Under the pieces are notes generated by a model, which saw nothing but the letters and a program-made list of their open reading frames with translations, was not told the origin of the DNA and did not search any database. A stretch of DNA of 64,000 nt from positions 52,834-116,833 of the forward strand of contig JBBSDP010000008.1 of the NCBI GenBank assembly GCA_038240605.1. Reading direction: 5' to 3'. Shown here piece by piece: positions 27,412 through 36,086 of the stretch. This stretch comes from JBBSDP01 sp038240605. Its GTDB lineage: Bacteria > Planctomycetota > Phycisphaerae > Tepidisphaerales > Tepidisphaeraceae. Each line of letters begins with the position of its first letter. Within the stretch, counting starts at the first letter, position 1. The position numbers and the translations under genes are program-made.

Positions 27412-28233
27412 ATGTTGGCGCACTCGATTCCTTCGATTGATCTGGTCGATGCCGACGATGCGCGGACGCGCCGCCTTCGCGAGGCGCTGCTCTGGCGCAT
27501 TCATGTCCGTTTCCAGACACTCACGCGGCAGTTCACCTTTCCGCCGTTGACGTTCAATTTCACGCACATCGCCGAGCCGGATCGCGTGCTCGATGATGTG
27601 GCGGCGGCGGAAGACCTGCGCGAGCGTCTCAATGGTCGTCGTACGCCGGGCGATGAGCTTCACCTCCCCTACTGGGCCGAGCTGTGGGACAGCGCCGCGG
27701 GAATCGCGCAATGGCTGGTCGGGATTGAAGCGGGCGTTACCGAATTAGATGGCGAAGACGTCCCCGCTCCCTCAGCTCCACGCGTACTGAATCCGATGCA
27801 TCTGGCCAACGCGCAGGTCCTAGACCTCGGTTGCGGCATGGGACTGGCCGGCACCGTGGCCGCGGCGCTGGGGGCGAACGTCATGCTGGCGGACCTGGAA
27901 CCGGCCGCCCTGCTCTTCGCCCGCCTCAATAGCCTGCCTTGGCGGCAGCGGACGCGGACGCGACAACTCGACTGGCGGCGCGATCCCATCAAACGCCGAT
28001 TCGATCTCATTATTGGCGCCGACATCCTCTACGAACGCGCGCAGTGGTATTTCCTCGAGCCGTTCTGGCGGGCCCACCTGGCCGATGGCGGAACGGTCGT
28101 CCTCGGAGAGCCGGGCCGCCAGACCGGCGACGCGTTTATCCCGTGGGTGCGCGAGCGCGGCTGGCGGGTTCGTGAAACGCAGGAAGCCGTACCGACCCGT
28201 GAAAGGCCGATCCGGCTCCTGATCCTCGATTGA
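27412..28233 (+). CDS. SAM-dependent methyltransferase (METTL16-fold/ETFB-lysine type)
   Basis: A class I methyltransferase fold is shown by LPYWAELWDSA, the SAM loop VLDLGCGMGLAG, acidic VMLADLEPAAL and FDLIIGADILYER. This combination of W-x-W near the front and D-L-I-I-G-A-D-I-L-Y is typical of the METTL/Methyltransf_16 group, which includes protein lysine methyltransferases. The target is unknown. ATG 27412 is preferred to a GTG at 27397. The 28234-28285 gap holds nothing clear. Confidence 0.85.
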   Translation: MLAHSIPSIDLVDADDARTRRLREALLWRIHVRFQTLTRQFTFPPLTFNFTHIAEPDRVLDDVAAAEDLRERLNGRRTPGDELHLPYWAELWDSAAGIAQWLVGIEAGVTELDGEDVPAPSAPRVLNPMHLANAQVLDLGCGMGLAGTVAAALGANVMLADLEPAALLFARLNSLPWRQRTRTRQLDWRRDPIKRRFDLIIGADILYERAQWYFLEPFWRAHLADGGTVVLGEPGRQTGDAFIPWVRERGWRVRETQEAVPTRERPIRLLILD

Positions 28234-28285
28234 AAATAAGGGCGAAAAGCGGCGGCGATTGCTTCGCGCGCGCCCCTCACCGGTA

Positions 28286-29020
28286 TCAGTCTAACGAACC
28301 GCCCAGCGCCTCCTGCACGGAACGCGGCGCGGTCACGATCAGGTTGCCGTTCCAGTAACGGATGGCGGCGTTGCCGCCGTTCTCCGTCCAGATTTCCGGA
28401 CGGATTACGTTGCGGATCAGGTCGACTAGTTCGCTGGCGCGCTCGGTACGAGTCTTGGGCTTGTCCTCCGACGCCGACTCGGGTGGGAAAAGCGGCGGCT
28501 CGGACGAAGACGTCGAATTGCCCGTCCCCGAGCCGCTCTGGCCACTGTTGCCGCCGCTGCTGGTGATATCCATCCGCGGCCCGATGAAGTCCGGGATGAC
28601 CAGGAGCAGGTCGCCGATCGGGTAGACGCGCGTGTACATCTTCGTGTCGATCAGCGCTCGCGTGCTGACCTCGACGACGTTCTGGTCGATCGTCCAGCCG
28701 AGCTTGTCCCCCGCGCCCGCCTCGGCAAGGATGAGGTCAAGCCCACGGCGCAGACTCACGTGCCGGAGCTTGAGCGTGACCGTCGATTCCGGCGTCACGC
28801 CTTCGGCCGCAAGCGCCTTCCAGTTGACGCTGATGTTCGCTCCACTGAGGTCGCGAAGCAGATCGATTGCATCGGTGAGCGCGGCCCCATCCATTCGCAA
28901 CTCAGGCAGGTCCTGCCCCAGTTGTTTCGACAGAACGCTTGCCGAGGCACGGCCCGATGAGAGGGCCATGACCGACACGAACAACAAGGATGCAATGCTC
29001 AAAAAGGTGCTGCGGCGCAT
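28286..29020 (-). CDS. Secreted STN/secretin-N-domain-like protein
   Basis: The protein starts at ATG 29020 with AGGAG about 8 bases upstream. It has a signal peptide (MRRSTFLSIASLLFVSVM...SASA). The next region (LTDAIDLLRDLSGANISVNWKAL, VTLKLRHVSLRRGLDLIL) is the beta-alpha-beta pattern of the STN domain found in secretins and TonB receptors. A Gly/Ser-rich linker follows (about 150-175), then a second small domain with VDLIRNVIRPEIW and NLIVTAP. There is no secretin barrel, so it may be a periplasmic assembly factor; its partner is not in the window. Confidence 0.72.
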   Translation of the reverse strand: MRRSTFLSIASLLFVSVMALSSGRASASVLSKQLGQDLPELRMDGAALTDAIDLLRDLSGANISVNWKALAAEGVTPESTVTLKLRHVSLRRGLDLILAEAGAGDKLGWTIDQNVVEVSTRALIDTKMYTRVYPIGDLLLVIPDFIGPRMDITSSGGNSGQSGSGTGNSTSSSEPPLFPPESASEDKPKTRTERASELVDLIRNVIRPEIWTENGGNAAIRYWNGNLIVTAPRSVQEALGGSLD

Positions 29021-29445
29021 GGAGAAGTCTCCTAAGGTGGGTCGATTCGGGCACGATGCGAGAGCCATTTAACCAACAGGATGCTCGGCGAGCAAGCATT
29101 TTCCAGTTGGGCTGCCCCCGCTTTTCGGCAGAGGTAGAGGTGAGTGCGTGTACGTCGGATGACGACCAAAAAAAATACGGACAATCCGCGAGTGCCGTGT
29201 GAGAGCTGTTTAGTCAAACCCTTCGAACTAAGTGGGCGATGAGTCGATCGGGAGGGTTCTCCCGTCAGACCGGCCATCCGCTTCCCGTCTTTGGCTCGCG
29301 AGCGGTAAACCGTTTCGCGAGCACCGCGGTCGTGCGTCAGGCCGGCGGCTATCCCCAGGGGTTGATTATAGGTTTAACCAAATATCTGCTCTCTAATCAC
29401 AAACACCGCAGAACATCCGTACGCGAATAATATCGGCGCGTCCCC
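29021..29445. other. 425-base intergenic region with hairpins
   Basis: No gene is supported in this stretch, which is visibly more AT-rich than its surroundings near 29340-29440. It holds a perfect 8-bp stem GCTCGCGA/TCGCGAGC at 29294-29322 whose 13-nt loop can form a further short stem, and a smaller GGGAG/CTCCC hairpin near 29252. Divergent promoters for the STN-like gene and the HD hydrolase must lie here, but no convincing -35/-10 pair was found. Confidence 0.4.
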
Positions 29446-29964
29446 GTGGAGGCAATGAATCAAATGTGTTTGGACCAGGTCGTGAATATGAACCAACGCA
29501 AGATTGAACCATCTGAAACGGCAAGGACGATCACTCCGACACACGGCACGCTCGACGATGCGATAGCGCTCGCTGTGGAAGCTCACCGCGGGGGGAAGGA
29601 CAGGTCCGGGCAGCCGTACATCCTTCATCCCCTTCGGGTGATGTTCCGATGCGAATCTGACATCGAGAGAATCGTTGCGATTCTCCACGACGTCGTTGAG
29701 GACACCGGACGCACCTTCGACGACTTGCGAACGCTTGGTTACTCGGAGGAAGTAATTGATGCCCTGGACTGCGTGACAAAACGTGAAGGCGAAAGTTACG
29801 AGCAATTCGTCGAGCGGGCGGCGGTGAACCCAGTGGCACGAAAGGTAAAAATCGCCGACATCGAAGACAACCTGGACCTACGGCGTCTGCCGAGCGTCGG
29901 CCAAAAAGAATGGGAGCGAACGACCAAATATCTGCAAGCCTGGCGAAGACTAACGGAACGATGA
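29446..29964 (+). CDS. Small HD-domain (RelA/SpoT-like) alarmone hydrolase
   Basis: The product matches stand-alone (p)ppGpp hydrolases of the Mesh1/SAH type. Conserved elements are AHRGGKDRSGQPYILHPLRV (His47, His61), ILHDVVEDT with the HD pair (81-82) and ED (85-86), and VKIADIEDNL with the late Asp (138). No synthetase, TGS or ACT domain is present. The start is uncertain among GTG 29446, ATG 29455, ATG 29464 and ATG 29488; GGAGG at 29448-29452 favours 29464. Codon usage is less GC-biased than that of neighbours, which may mean later acquisition. No RelA is nearby. Confidence 0.82.
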   Translation: MEAMNQMCLDQVVNMNQRKIEPSETARTITPTHGTLDDAIALAVEAHRGGKDRSGQPYILHPLRVMFRCESDIERIVAILHDVVEDTGRTFDDLRTLGYSEEVIDALDCVTKREGESYEQFVERAAVNPVARKVKIADIEDNLDLRRLPSVGQKEWERTTKYLQAWRRLTER

Positions 29965-30073
29965 AATTCGTTGCGAGCTAGCCAACAGCGAATCCGACAA
30001 CTCCATTGAGCACGACCAGTATGATCCCAGTGGAGGCAACGTCGTGAAGGGTCCAACGCGAGATTCACGCGTG

Positions 30074-32896
30074 ATGACGAGCCCGGCAATTCTTGCCGCG
30101 TTCTTCGCGTTCGATTTATCTGGTCTGGCTTCTCGCGAACTCGCTGCCGCCGCGCCCGCCAACGCCGCCATCGAGCGGCCCGGCGCGCTGGAGCGACGCT
30201 GGTATTCGCCGCGCGAACTCTTGCCACGCCTTGCCGAACGCGATGGGTTCCATTGGGCAATGCCCGAAACGCTGGCAGGGCTCGCGCTGGTCGGGGGTGA
30301 GGCGACCTCGACGCACGCGACGCTCGACGGAGCCTGTAAGCAATGGGGGCTCGGGCTTGATCTTCCAGAGAGCGGCGTCCTCGTCATTCACCGGCCCGAC
30401 AACGAGAAGCTCCAACACTTCATCAAGCCACTGAAGGCCGGCGGCGATGCGGCGTGTGAAGCGGCGTGGGAGCTCGGATGGCTTGCCGATGCGCGGGCGA
30501 CGCCGGCATTGGCCGCGGCGCTGGCGCGCATCGATCGCGATCCGAGCCTGGCGCTTGCCGCCGCGCAGGCGATCGAAACGCTCTGCGCCAACGTGCCGCT
30601 CGGACGTGCCGAGCGTGTGGACGCGGAGCTGGCGGGGCGCGTGAGCCTGGCGGCCGCCTGTCCGCCTGCCGGTGACCTAAACCCCCTGCTCGACTCGCCC
30701 TATCCACCCGTGCGCGCGGCAGCCCTGCGGCTGATGCTCGGCGCGGGGGGCGGTATGGCCGATACGGCCCGCGCGAAGTCGCAACACGATCGCAGCATCC
30801 TCGTCCAGCGCGTGCGGCAGCAGTTGCTATTTGAAACCCCTCGCCCCGCCCCCATCCCATCCTCCGCCGACAAGCGGACGGCTTTCGGATTCGAAGGCCC
30901 CGCACAGATTCCGCCCGCCCCAAGAGATCCGGCGGAGCTGAAGAATGCGTGCGACCGGATGGTGGCGGAAATCCCCAGCCTCGCTGCCAAAAGTGAATGG
31001 GAGCAGATGCGCTGGCGGGCGCGAATCCTCGCCGGCTGGTCGCGCGCCGGCAACGACACGGCGACCGCGTCGCTGATCCAGATGGGAACCACCGACATCC
31101 AGGGTCCCTGGTTCCCGCCGTACGTGCATCGCCAACTCACCGGAACCGGCTCGCCGCTGGCGACCGCGCGCGTCAGGGAAATCTTCGCCGGCAAAGGCAA
31201 CGGGCGTGACACAATCGTGCGCGGACTGGAAGAGACGATGTGTGGCGATGCGCTGCTAGGCATGACGCGTCCGTTCCTCGGAGAGCAGACCGTTTGCTAC
31301 GTCACGACTCGCAAGGCCGGCCGCGCAGCCCTCGACGATCTGCTCGCCCTCGCGGTCAGGTCCGGTGCGAAAGAGCGGATGGGGGATGACGATCCTCTGT
31401 ATTTCACCCTCGATTGCCTGGGTGTCGTGGGCGGAAGGAAGGCCGTGACAGCGCTGGGCGCGAAGCTGAACCAGGATGAGCCCCAGTGCAGCACGCTCGC
31501 GTTCCGCAGCGCCAAGGCGCTGGCGGCGGCGGGCACATCGGATGCGGTACAGCTCCTGCTCGCTGCCGCTCAAAGCCCCGACCGCCTCCGCCGCCACGCG
31601 GCCGTGCTCTTCCTCGGACGGATCGGCGGCCCCGACGCGACGCGGACGCTATTGAAAATCATCCAGCACGATGACGATCGCCTCGTGCGCGCCGCGGCCG
31701 CCGATGCCCTCGAACAAATCGGAACGAAGGAGGCGATCGCGGCGGCAGAGCAATTCCACCATGCGGACCAGGGACCACCGAGCCTGGCCTACGCGCCGCG
31801 CAATCCTCGCTTCAGTCTTGAGTTCCCCGTGAACGAATGGGTCGATTTGAAGATCCGCATTCGCGCCTATGCGGAATACGGGGAGATGGGTTGGAACTAC
31901 GACGCCGCCAACCGTCTATTTTTCCGTTACGGCGGGTGCAGCGGATATACCAACGAGCTGACGCTCTTCGATCTCGGCAGCGAGCGGTTCACGCAGCGCC
32001 GCCCGAACGAGAAGATGGCTGGCTGGGACGATCGCCGCGCCCCGCGCGGCTGCTCCGCCGGGCGAGCCTGGGATCCCTTCCGCAAAGTGGCGTGGCTCGG
32101 CGCCGCGATCGGCGGCACGGACGCGGACGTTGCGGTGGCCGAATATTTCAACCGTGGCGGCCGTCCCGCAGGCGCCGCCAGCTTCCGCTTCTGTAGCTAT
32201 GACCTGGCCACCGATCGCTTCCGACCCGCCGAATACCTCGAGACAACGTACGGCGAGGCCGCCAACCGTTTTGCCTATGACTGGAAGGATGGCCTGCTGT
32301 TCCCGGTGAAGTTCTCCCGCTTCCCGGAGGAAAAGCCGTTCTGGGCGTTCGATACGCGCGATGCGGACCCGTGGTCCACCCTCGCCGATCACGCGGGCAC
32401 CGCATGGAAGAACCTCAAATCTTCCGGCCCCTATCCGCGCGAAGGCGGCTATGCGTGCGCCGCGGTCGATCAGGAATCGGGAATCCTCGTCCTCTACGTT
32501 CCCCCCTCAGCGCTCACCAAAGGCAAGCCGCAAACCTGGACCTACGACCCGCGAGCCAACGAGTGGAAGGAGATGCAACCGGCGGATTCGCCGCGCGCCG
32601 TCGCGGGCGGCGGGTTCGCCTACGATCCCTTCCACAAGCTGCTCATCCTCCAGTCCGGCCATACCTCCACCCAGTACGGCGGCCCCGCCGACTCCGTCAC
32701 CTGGACCTACGACGTCCGCGCCAACCGCTGGACCGATCTCGCACCGAAGAACGGCCCCGGCAACGCCTGGGTCGGCGCGATGGATTTCGATCCCGAGCAC
32801 AACGTCTTCGTCCTCTTCAATCATCACACCAGCACCGTCTGGGCCTACCGGCTGGCAACAGTGACGCCGGGGACGAAGGTCGGCGACCTGCATTAA
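30074..32896 (+). CDS. Large exported HEAT-repeat/kelch-propeller protein
   Basis: From ATG 30074 the 940-residue product has a signal-like N terminus (MTSPAILAAFFAFDLSGLA). A stretch of HEAT/PBS-type helical repeats follows (for example residues 120-240 and 440-570: AALARIDRDPSLALAAAQAIE, VRAAAADALEQIGTKEAIAAAE). The C-terminal part (about 600-940) has kelch/galactose-oxidase-like strands such as TWTYDPRANEWKEM and TWTYDVRANRWTDL. It is probably an extracytoplasmic protein. No catalytic residues are evident. Confidence 0.75.
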   Translation: MTSPAILAAFFAFDLSGLASRELAAAAPANAAIERPGALERRWYSPRELLPRLAERDGFHWAMPETLAGLALVGGEATSTHATLDGACKQWGLGLDLPESGVLVIHRPDNEKLQHFIKPLKAGGDAACEAAWELGWLADARATPALAAALARIDRDPSLALAAAQAIETLCANVPLGRAERVDAELAGRVSLAAACPPAGDLNPLLDSPYPPVRAAALRLMLGAGGGMADTARAKSQHDRSILVQRVRQQLLFETPRPAPIPSSADKRTAFGFEGPAQIPPAPRDPAELKNACDRMVAEIPSLAAKSEWEQMRWRARILAGWSRAGNDTATASLIQMGTTDIQGPWFPPYVHRQLTGTGSPLATARVREIFAGKGNGRDTIVRGLEETMCGDALLGMTRPFLGEQTVCYVTTRKAGRAALDDLLALAVRSGAKERMGDDDPLYFTLDCLGVVGGRKAVTALGAKLNQDEPQCSTLAFRSAKALAAAGTSDAVQLLLAAAQSPDRLRRHAAVLFLGRIGGPDATRTLLKIIQHDDDRLVRAAAADALEQIGTKEAIAAAEQFHHADQGPPSLAYAPRNPRFSLEFPVNEWVDLKIRIRAYAEYGEMGWNYDAANRLFFRYGGCSGYTNELTLFDLGSERFTQRRPNEKMAGWDDRRAPRGCSAGRAWDPFRKVAWLGAAIGGTDADVAVAEYFNRGGRPAGAASFRFCSYDLATDRFRPAEYLETTYGEAANRFAYDWKDGLLFPVKFSRFPEEKPFWAFDTRDADPWSTLADHAGTAWKNLKSSGPYPREGGYACAAVDQESGILVLYVPPSALTKGKPQTWTYDPRANEWKEMQPADSPRAVAGGGFAYDPFHKLLILQSGHTSTQYGGPADSVTWTYDVRANRWTDLAPKNGPGNAWVGAMDFDPEHNVFVLFNHHTSTVWAYRLATVTPGTKVGDLH

Positions 32897-33011
32897 CGAA
32901 TTGCAATCAGTGATAACATCTGTTCTTCACAACTGACCCGAAAATTTGCTCCGTTCGCCGACGGGCCGAACAATCGCGCTGATGAACCGCGCAATTCGTG
33001 AGGAATCGTTT

Positions 33012-33737
33012 ATGTGGCGCTTGATTTCTCTCTTGACGATCGTCTGCGCACTGTCTGGCGGTTCAGTCCCGGCCTTCGGCGCCGGCGAAGCGGACGCGGA
33101 CGCGAAGGCGTTCAAGAGCCGCGGGCTGATCCGCTCCGGGACGACCCTGGTCGTTCAGGAAGAAGTGGACGCGCTGACGGGGATGCCCGAGCTGGCCAGG
33201 ATCAAAAAGGAATTCGACGCCGAGGCCATCCCGCTGACGAACGACCATCGGTGGACTAATCGTCCGCGTGATGATCGACGGAGAGTCGTTCAAGATGATG
33301 GTGGATTCCGGCGCTTCGACGATCAGCCTTCCGGGAGAGGATGCCGCGCGGCTCGACCTGGTCCCCGGCCCCAATGATCCCACGGTCGACATGATCCTCG
33401 CTGACGGGCGTACCGTGAAGGGGCATCGCATGATGCTCAAAAGCGTGCGCGTCGGCCGATTTACGGTGGACGATGTCGATTGTTCGTGATGGAGAGGGGT
33501 TTGTCAGGGGCCCTCCCCGTACTCGGGAACTCGTTTCTCTCCCACTTTTCCGTGAAGCTCGACGCGAAGGCGGGCCAGCTTCATCTGACGCGGATCGACG
33601 CCGCCGACAAGAAACCCGCTTCTGCAGACGCGGATGAGCCGGTGGCCGATGAAGCGCCGATGCCCGAGGTAAAGCCGAAGCGTAATGCAAAACCAAAGCC
33701 CGAAGTGAACAACGCTCCCAACGATTCGCCAAACTAG
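33012..33737 (+). pseudogene. Retropepsin-like aspartyl protease gene broken by two frameshifts
   Basis: Three consecutive frames make one protein. Frame A (ATG 33012, RBS GAGGA) gives a signal peptide and mature start up to about 33250. Frame B (about 33253-33487) gives GLIVRVMIDGESFKMMVDSGAST, with the catalytic DSG, and ILADG. Frame C (from about 33483) gives VMERGLSGALPVLGNSFLSHF, the second hydrophobic-Gly motif, and a Lys/Pro-rich tail. The first shift is near 33249-33253; the second is a missing base in the TGTTCG run near 33484-33487. Family members are single-domain, clan AA periplasmic proteases. Sequencing error is possible but would have to occur twice. Confidence 0.8.
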
Positions 33738-33742
33738 GAGAA

Positions 33743-33757
33743 GGGTTCAGGGTTCAG
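33743..33757. repeat. Half element of the GGTTCAG heptad family
   Basis: Two GGTTCAG units preceded by a G lie six bases after the stop of the frameshifted protease gene. No inverse arm is found within 100 bases. The following 33758-33865 contains two adjacent GCGATTT units near 33828 but no gene. Confidence 0.6.
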
Positions 33758-33865
33758 TACGACGTGCAGCGCATCAGCGTGAAAAAGCTCGCCGGGGAAG
33801 AGTGAATCGCATTTTCCAAACCGGCGATTTGCGATTTTTCGGAATACGCGGTATCTGCGATCCCC

Positions 33866-34072
33866 ATGGAACCCACCAAGGATCTCAAACCCCACACGCA
33901 CTACGCGCACGAGCACGGCCACAACCGCGGCCCCTACTGGAAGCGCGCTCATCACGACTGGAAATTCTGGGTCGCGATCGTCCTGATGCTCGCCGCCATG
34001 GCCTACTACCTGAAATCCAACGACCTGTCCGTAACGCCCCGCAACGCCGTCCCGCATCAGCCGACGCCGTGA
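33866..34072 (+). CDS. Small single-pass membrane protein
   Basis: The 68-residue product begins with a His-rich polar stretch (HTHYAHEHGHNRGPYWKRAHHDW). One membrane helix follows (about 33-48, FWVAIVLMLAAMAYYL), then a short polar tail. The composition is clearly non-random and the ATG at 33866 is good. The histidines could bind a metal, which is speculation. No family is recognised. Confidence 0.65.
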   Translation: MEPTKDLKPHTHYAHEHGHNRGPYWKRAHHDWKFWVAIVLMLAAMAYYLKSNDLSVTPRNAVPHQPTP

Positions 34073-34380
34073 ACAATTGGACTCTTCGTCTTGAAGGCTG
34101 GGACGTTCTCGGCGTCGACCGTGGAATCCGCCGTCCGGCAAAGTCAACGCCTTGAGCACACGTATCCTGACTTCCCGCGCAAGAGGACACGTCCCATTTA
34201 ATCTCGCCGGTGGAGGACGGAGAGGGGACCGAGTCGACTCCGGTTCCCGTTCATCAGTCTCCGTCGCCGTTCATCATACGTAGTTATTCCGAAATGGATT
34301 CGGTGGTGCAGAGGGCAGGAATTTCGCATAATCGTGCGGTATATCAGGACGCGGACGGCCCCCCCGAGAGGAGATCCGAT
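34073..34380. other. 308-base intergenic region
   Basis: No gene is supported. An 8-bp inverted repeat (GACGGAGA and TCTCCGTC) flanks about 33 bases near 34216-34264, and CGTTCATCA occurs twice within it. The AGGAG at about 34370 is the ribosome-binding site of the next gene. Confidence 0.4.
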
Positions 34381-34989
34381 ATGCAATCCGAACCCGCTCT
34401 GCCCCCCGAACCGTTGCCTTTGACCGAAGCTTCCGCGCAGGAGATCCAGCTCGAGCTGATTCGCCGGTGTCGCTTCAACTCGTTCGACGGACCAAAGATT
34501 GTCGCCAGCCTTCGGCGTCATCGCGCGCTTTGGCAGGCGGTAATGATGGATCGGCTGGGCTTCGTCAGCGAAGGCGATTCCGGGCTCAATTGGGGCCTCA
34601 TCAAACTCCGCGATCTCCCCCGAAACCAGTGGAACGTCGACGACCTCTTCATCCTGACGGATTCGATTGAGCAGGCGCGTGAGCTTCGGAGGATTGCGGA
34701 GGAGGAGCAGTGGCAGGCGGACAACGTCACGCTCCTGGAGAATGAATCAGAGCGGTCGAGGGCGCTGGGCACGAGCGACCCTGTTAGAACGGCGGGGCTT
34801 CGCCGTCTTTCCACCAGTCGGCGGGGTCGCGGCGGGGTTTTTTCTTCGGCTTGTCGGGGGTGGCGGTGTCGTCGGCGTCGGGTTGGGTGTCGCCGTCGAA
34901 GAAGGGAGAGGTTCCGTCGCCCGTCCCCTGCTCCTGCTGTTCTTCGCCGCGCACCACGGATGCCAGCGCGACCGCGAAGAGCGGGCTGA
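34381..34989 (+). CDS. Hypothetical protein with a long antisense 3' overlap
   Basis: ATG 34381 has a good AGGAG site. Residues 1-125 look like a real folded protein (ELIRRCRFNSFDGPKIVASLRRHRALW, GLNWGLIKLRDLP, DLFILTDSIEQARELRRIA). After ENESERSRALGTSDP the frame runs 206 bases antisense to the response-regulator gene and encodes an Arg/Cys-rich tail of low credibility. The original stop may have been lost by a frameshift near 34740, where another frame reads LENE-stop. No family is recognised. Confidence 0.6.
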   Translation: MQSEPALPPEPLPLTEASAQEIQLELIRRCRFNSFDGPKIVASLRRHRALWQAVMMDRLGFVSEGDSGLNWGLIKLRDLPRNQWNVDDLFILTDSIEQARELRRIAEEEQWQADNVTLLENESERSRALGTSDPVRTAGLRRLSTSRRGRGGVFSSACRGWRCRRRRVGCRRRRRERFRRPSPAPAVLRRAPRMPARPRRAG

Positions 34990-35983
34990 TGGATTTGGAG
35001 AGGACCTCGTCATCGGCAGTAAAGGGACTGCGGGCGTCGCGAAAGAAGACAACCGAGGCGAGCGACTCGCCGAGGTACGTGCAGTTGACGGCCAGGATGT
35101 CCTGGCCCTTGAGGCAGCTCATCTCCTGGGGGGTGAGCCGGTCGGCGAGGTCTTCGGCGGGGATGTGCACGAGTCCCTCACGGCTCACCAGGGGCAACAG
35201 CTCGCGCTTGATGGCGCCGGTCAGCAGTGGGTCGCCGGCAATCGTGTATTTCATGTAGGCGCCGAGCTGGAAGTCGCCATCTTCGCCCGCCAGCCAGACG
35301 CCGACGTTGGAGTATCCCAACTGCCGCATCAGGAAGTCCATGGCGTGGCAGAGGAGCTGCTCGAGGTCCTTGGCCGGTTCGATGAACTTGCGGAACGCTT
35401 CCTGGGTGCGGACCACGTCGAGCTGGCGAGAGAGCTCGCCGTACGCGCCGACGAGGTCGTTGCAGAGCAGGTCGACCTTCTTGCTGATCGTACGGCGTGC
35501 TTCGTTTAATCGCTTGACCGCGCCGCGGAGGCGCTCGAAGCGCTGATCGCGCTTGGCGGCGGCGGCCTGGCGTTCGAGGCCGGTGCGCAGTCGCTGCACG
35601 ATCATGTCGTGGGTGAAGGGCTTGGGGACGAAGTCGAGGGCGCCGTGGCGCATCGCGTCGATCGCGCGATCCACGCTGGGGGCGCCGGTGATCACGATGG
35701 CGCTGGCGTTGGGATGATGAAGCTGGAGGGTCTCGATCAGCGACGTGCCATCGCCGTCGGGGAGCTGGACGTCGGTGACGAGCAGCTCGATCGGCTGGCT
35801 CTCGAGAATCTCGCGTGCCTCGGCGGCGGTGGCAGCGCAGATCACCTGGCAGGTAATGTGACGGTGGGCGAGCTCGCCGACGAGCTCGAGCATGTCCGGC
35901 TCATCGTCGACGAGGAGGATGCAAGGCGGCCTGGTCGACTGCGTGGGGATGGTCACCGCGGGAACCATAGACTCGCCTTTCAT
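34784..35983 (-). CDS. Response regulator with a C-terminal GAF-like domain
   Basis: The receiver domain (residues 20-140) has DDEPD, phospho-acceptor Asp71 (VTDVQLPDGDG) and Lys (FVPKPF). A helical linker with coiled-coil character spans about 141-200. A GAF-like domain follows (about 205-340, with MRQLGYSNVGVWL and ILAVNCTYLGESLASVVFF), then a Lys/Asp/Pro-rich tail. No DNA-binding or catalytic output is visible, so output may be through protein interaction or ligand sensing. It is the last gene of a three-gene signalling cassette on the minus strand. Confidence 0.85.
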   Translation of the reverse strand: MKGESMVPAVTIPTQSTRPPCILLVDDEPDMLELVGELAHRHITCQVICAATAAEAREILESQPIELLVTDVQLPDGDGTSLIETLQLHHPNASAIVITGAPSVDRAIDAMRHGALDFVPKPFTHDMIVQRLRTGLERQAAAAKRDQRFERLRGAVKRLNEARRTISKKVDLLCNDLVGAYGELSRQLDVVRTQEAFRKFIEPAKDLEQLLCHAMDFLMRQLGYSNVGVWLAGEDGDFQLGAYMKYTIAGDPLLTGAIKRELLPLVSREGLVHIPAEDLADRLTPQEMSCLKGQDILAVNCTYLGESLASVVFFRDARSPFTADDEVLSKSISPLFAVALASVVRGEEQQEQGTGDGTSPFFDGDTQPDADDTATPDKPKKKPRRDPADWWKDGEAPPF

Positions 35984-36086
35984 CTCGAACTAGTTCGGTC
36001 CTGCGTGCCGGCTCATACAAAGTGCCGCCGCGTCTCTCTCTCGCTTGCCTCGCGCCTGCGCTGGCGGGCGCTGGGCATCGTGGCTT

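Noticed and set aside
26568..27500. Minus-strand extension of the small lipoprotein frame
   Set aside because: The upstream part is antisense to the Yip1-type gene; the lipobox and start at 26567 define the real gene.
33749..34159. Minus-strand 141-codon frame beginning MLKALTLPDGG
   Set aside because: It is antisense to the small membrane protein and runs into the heptad repeat; no coding character.
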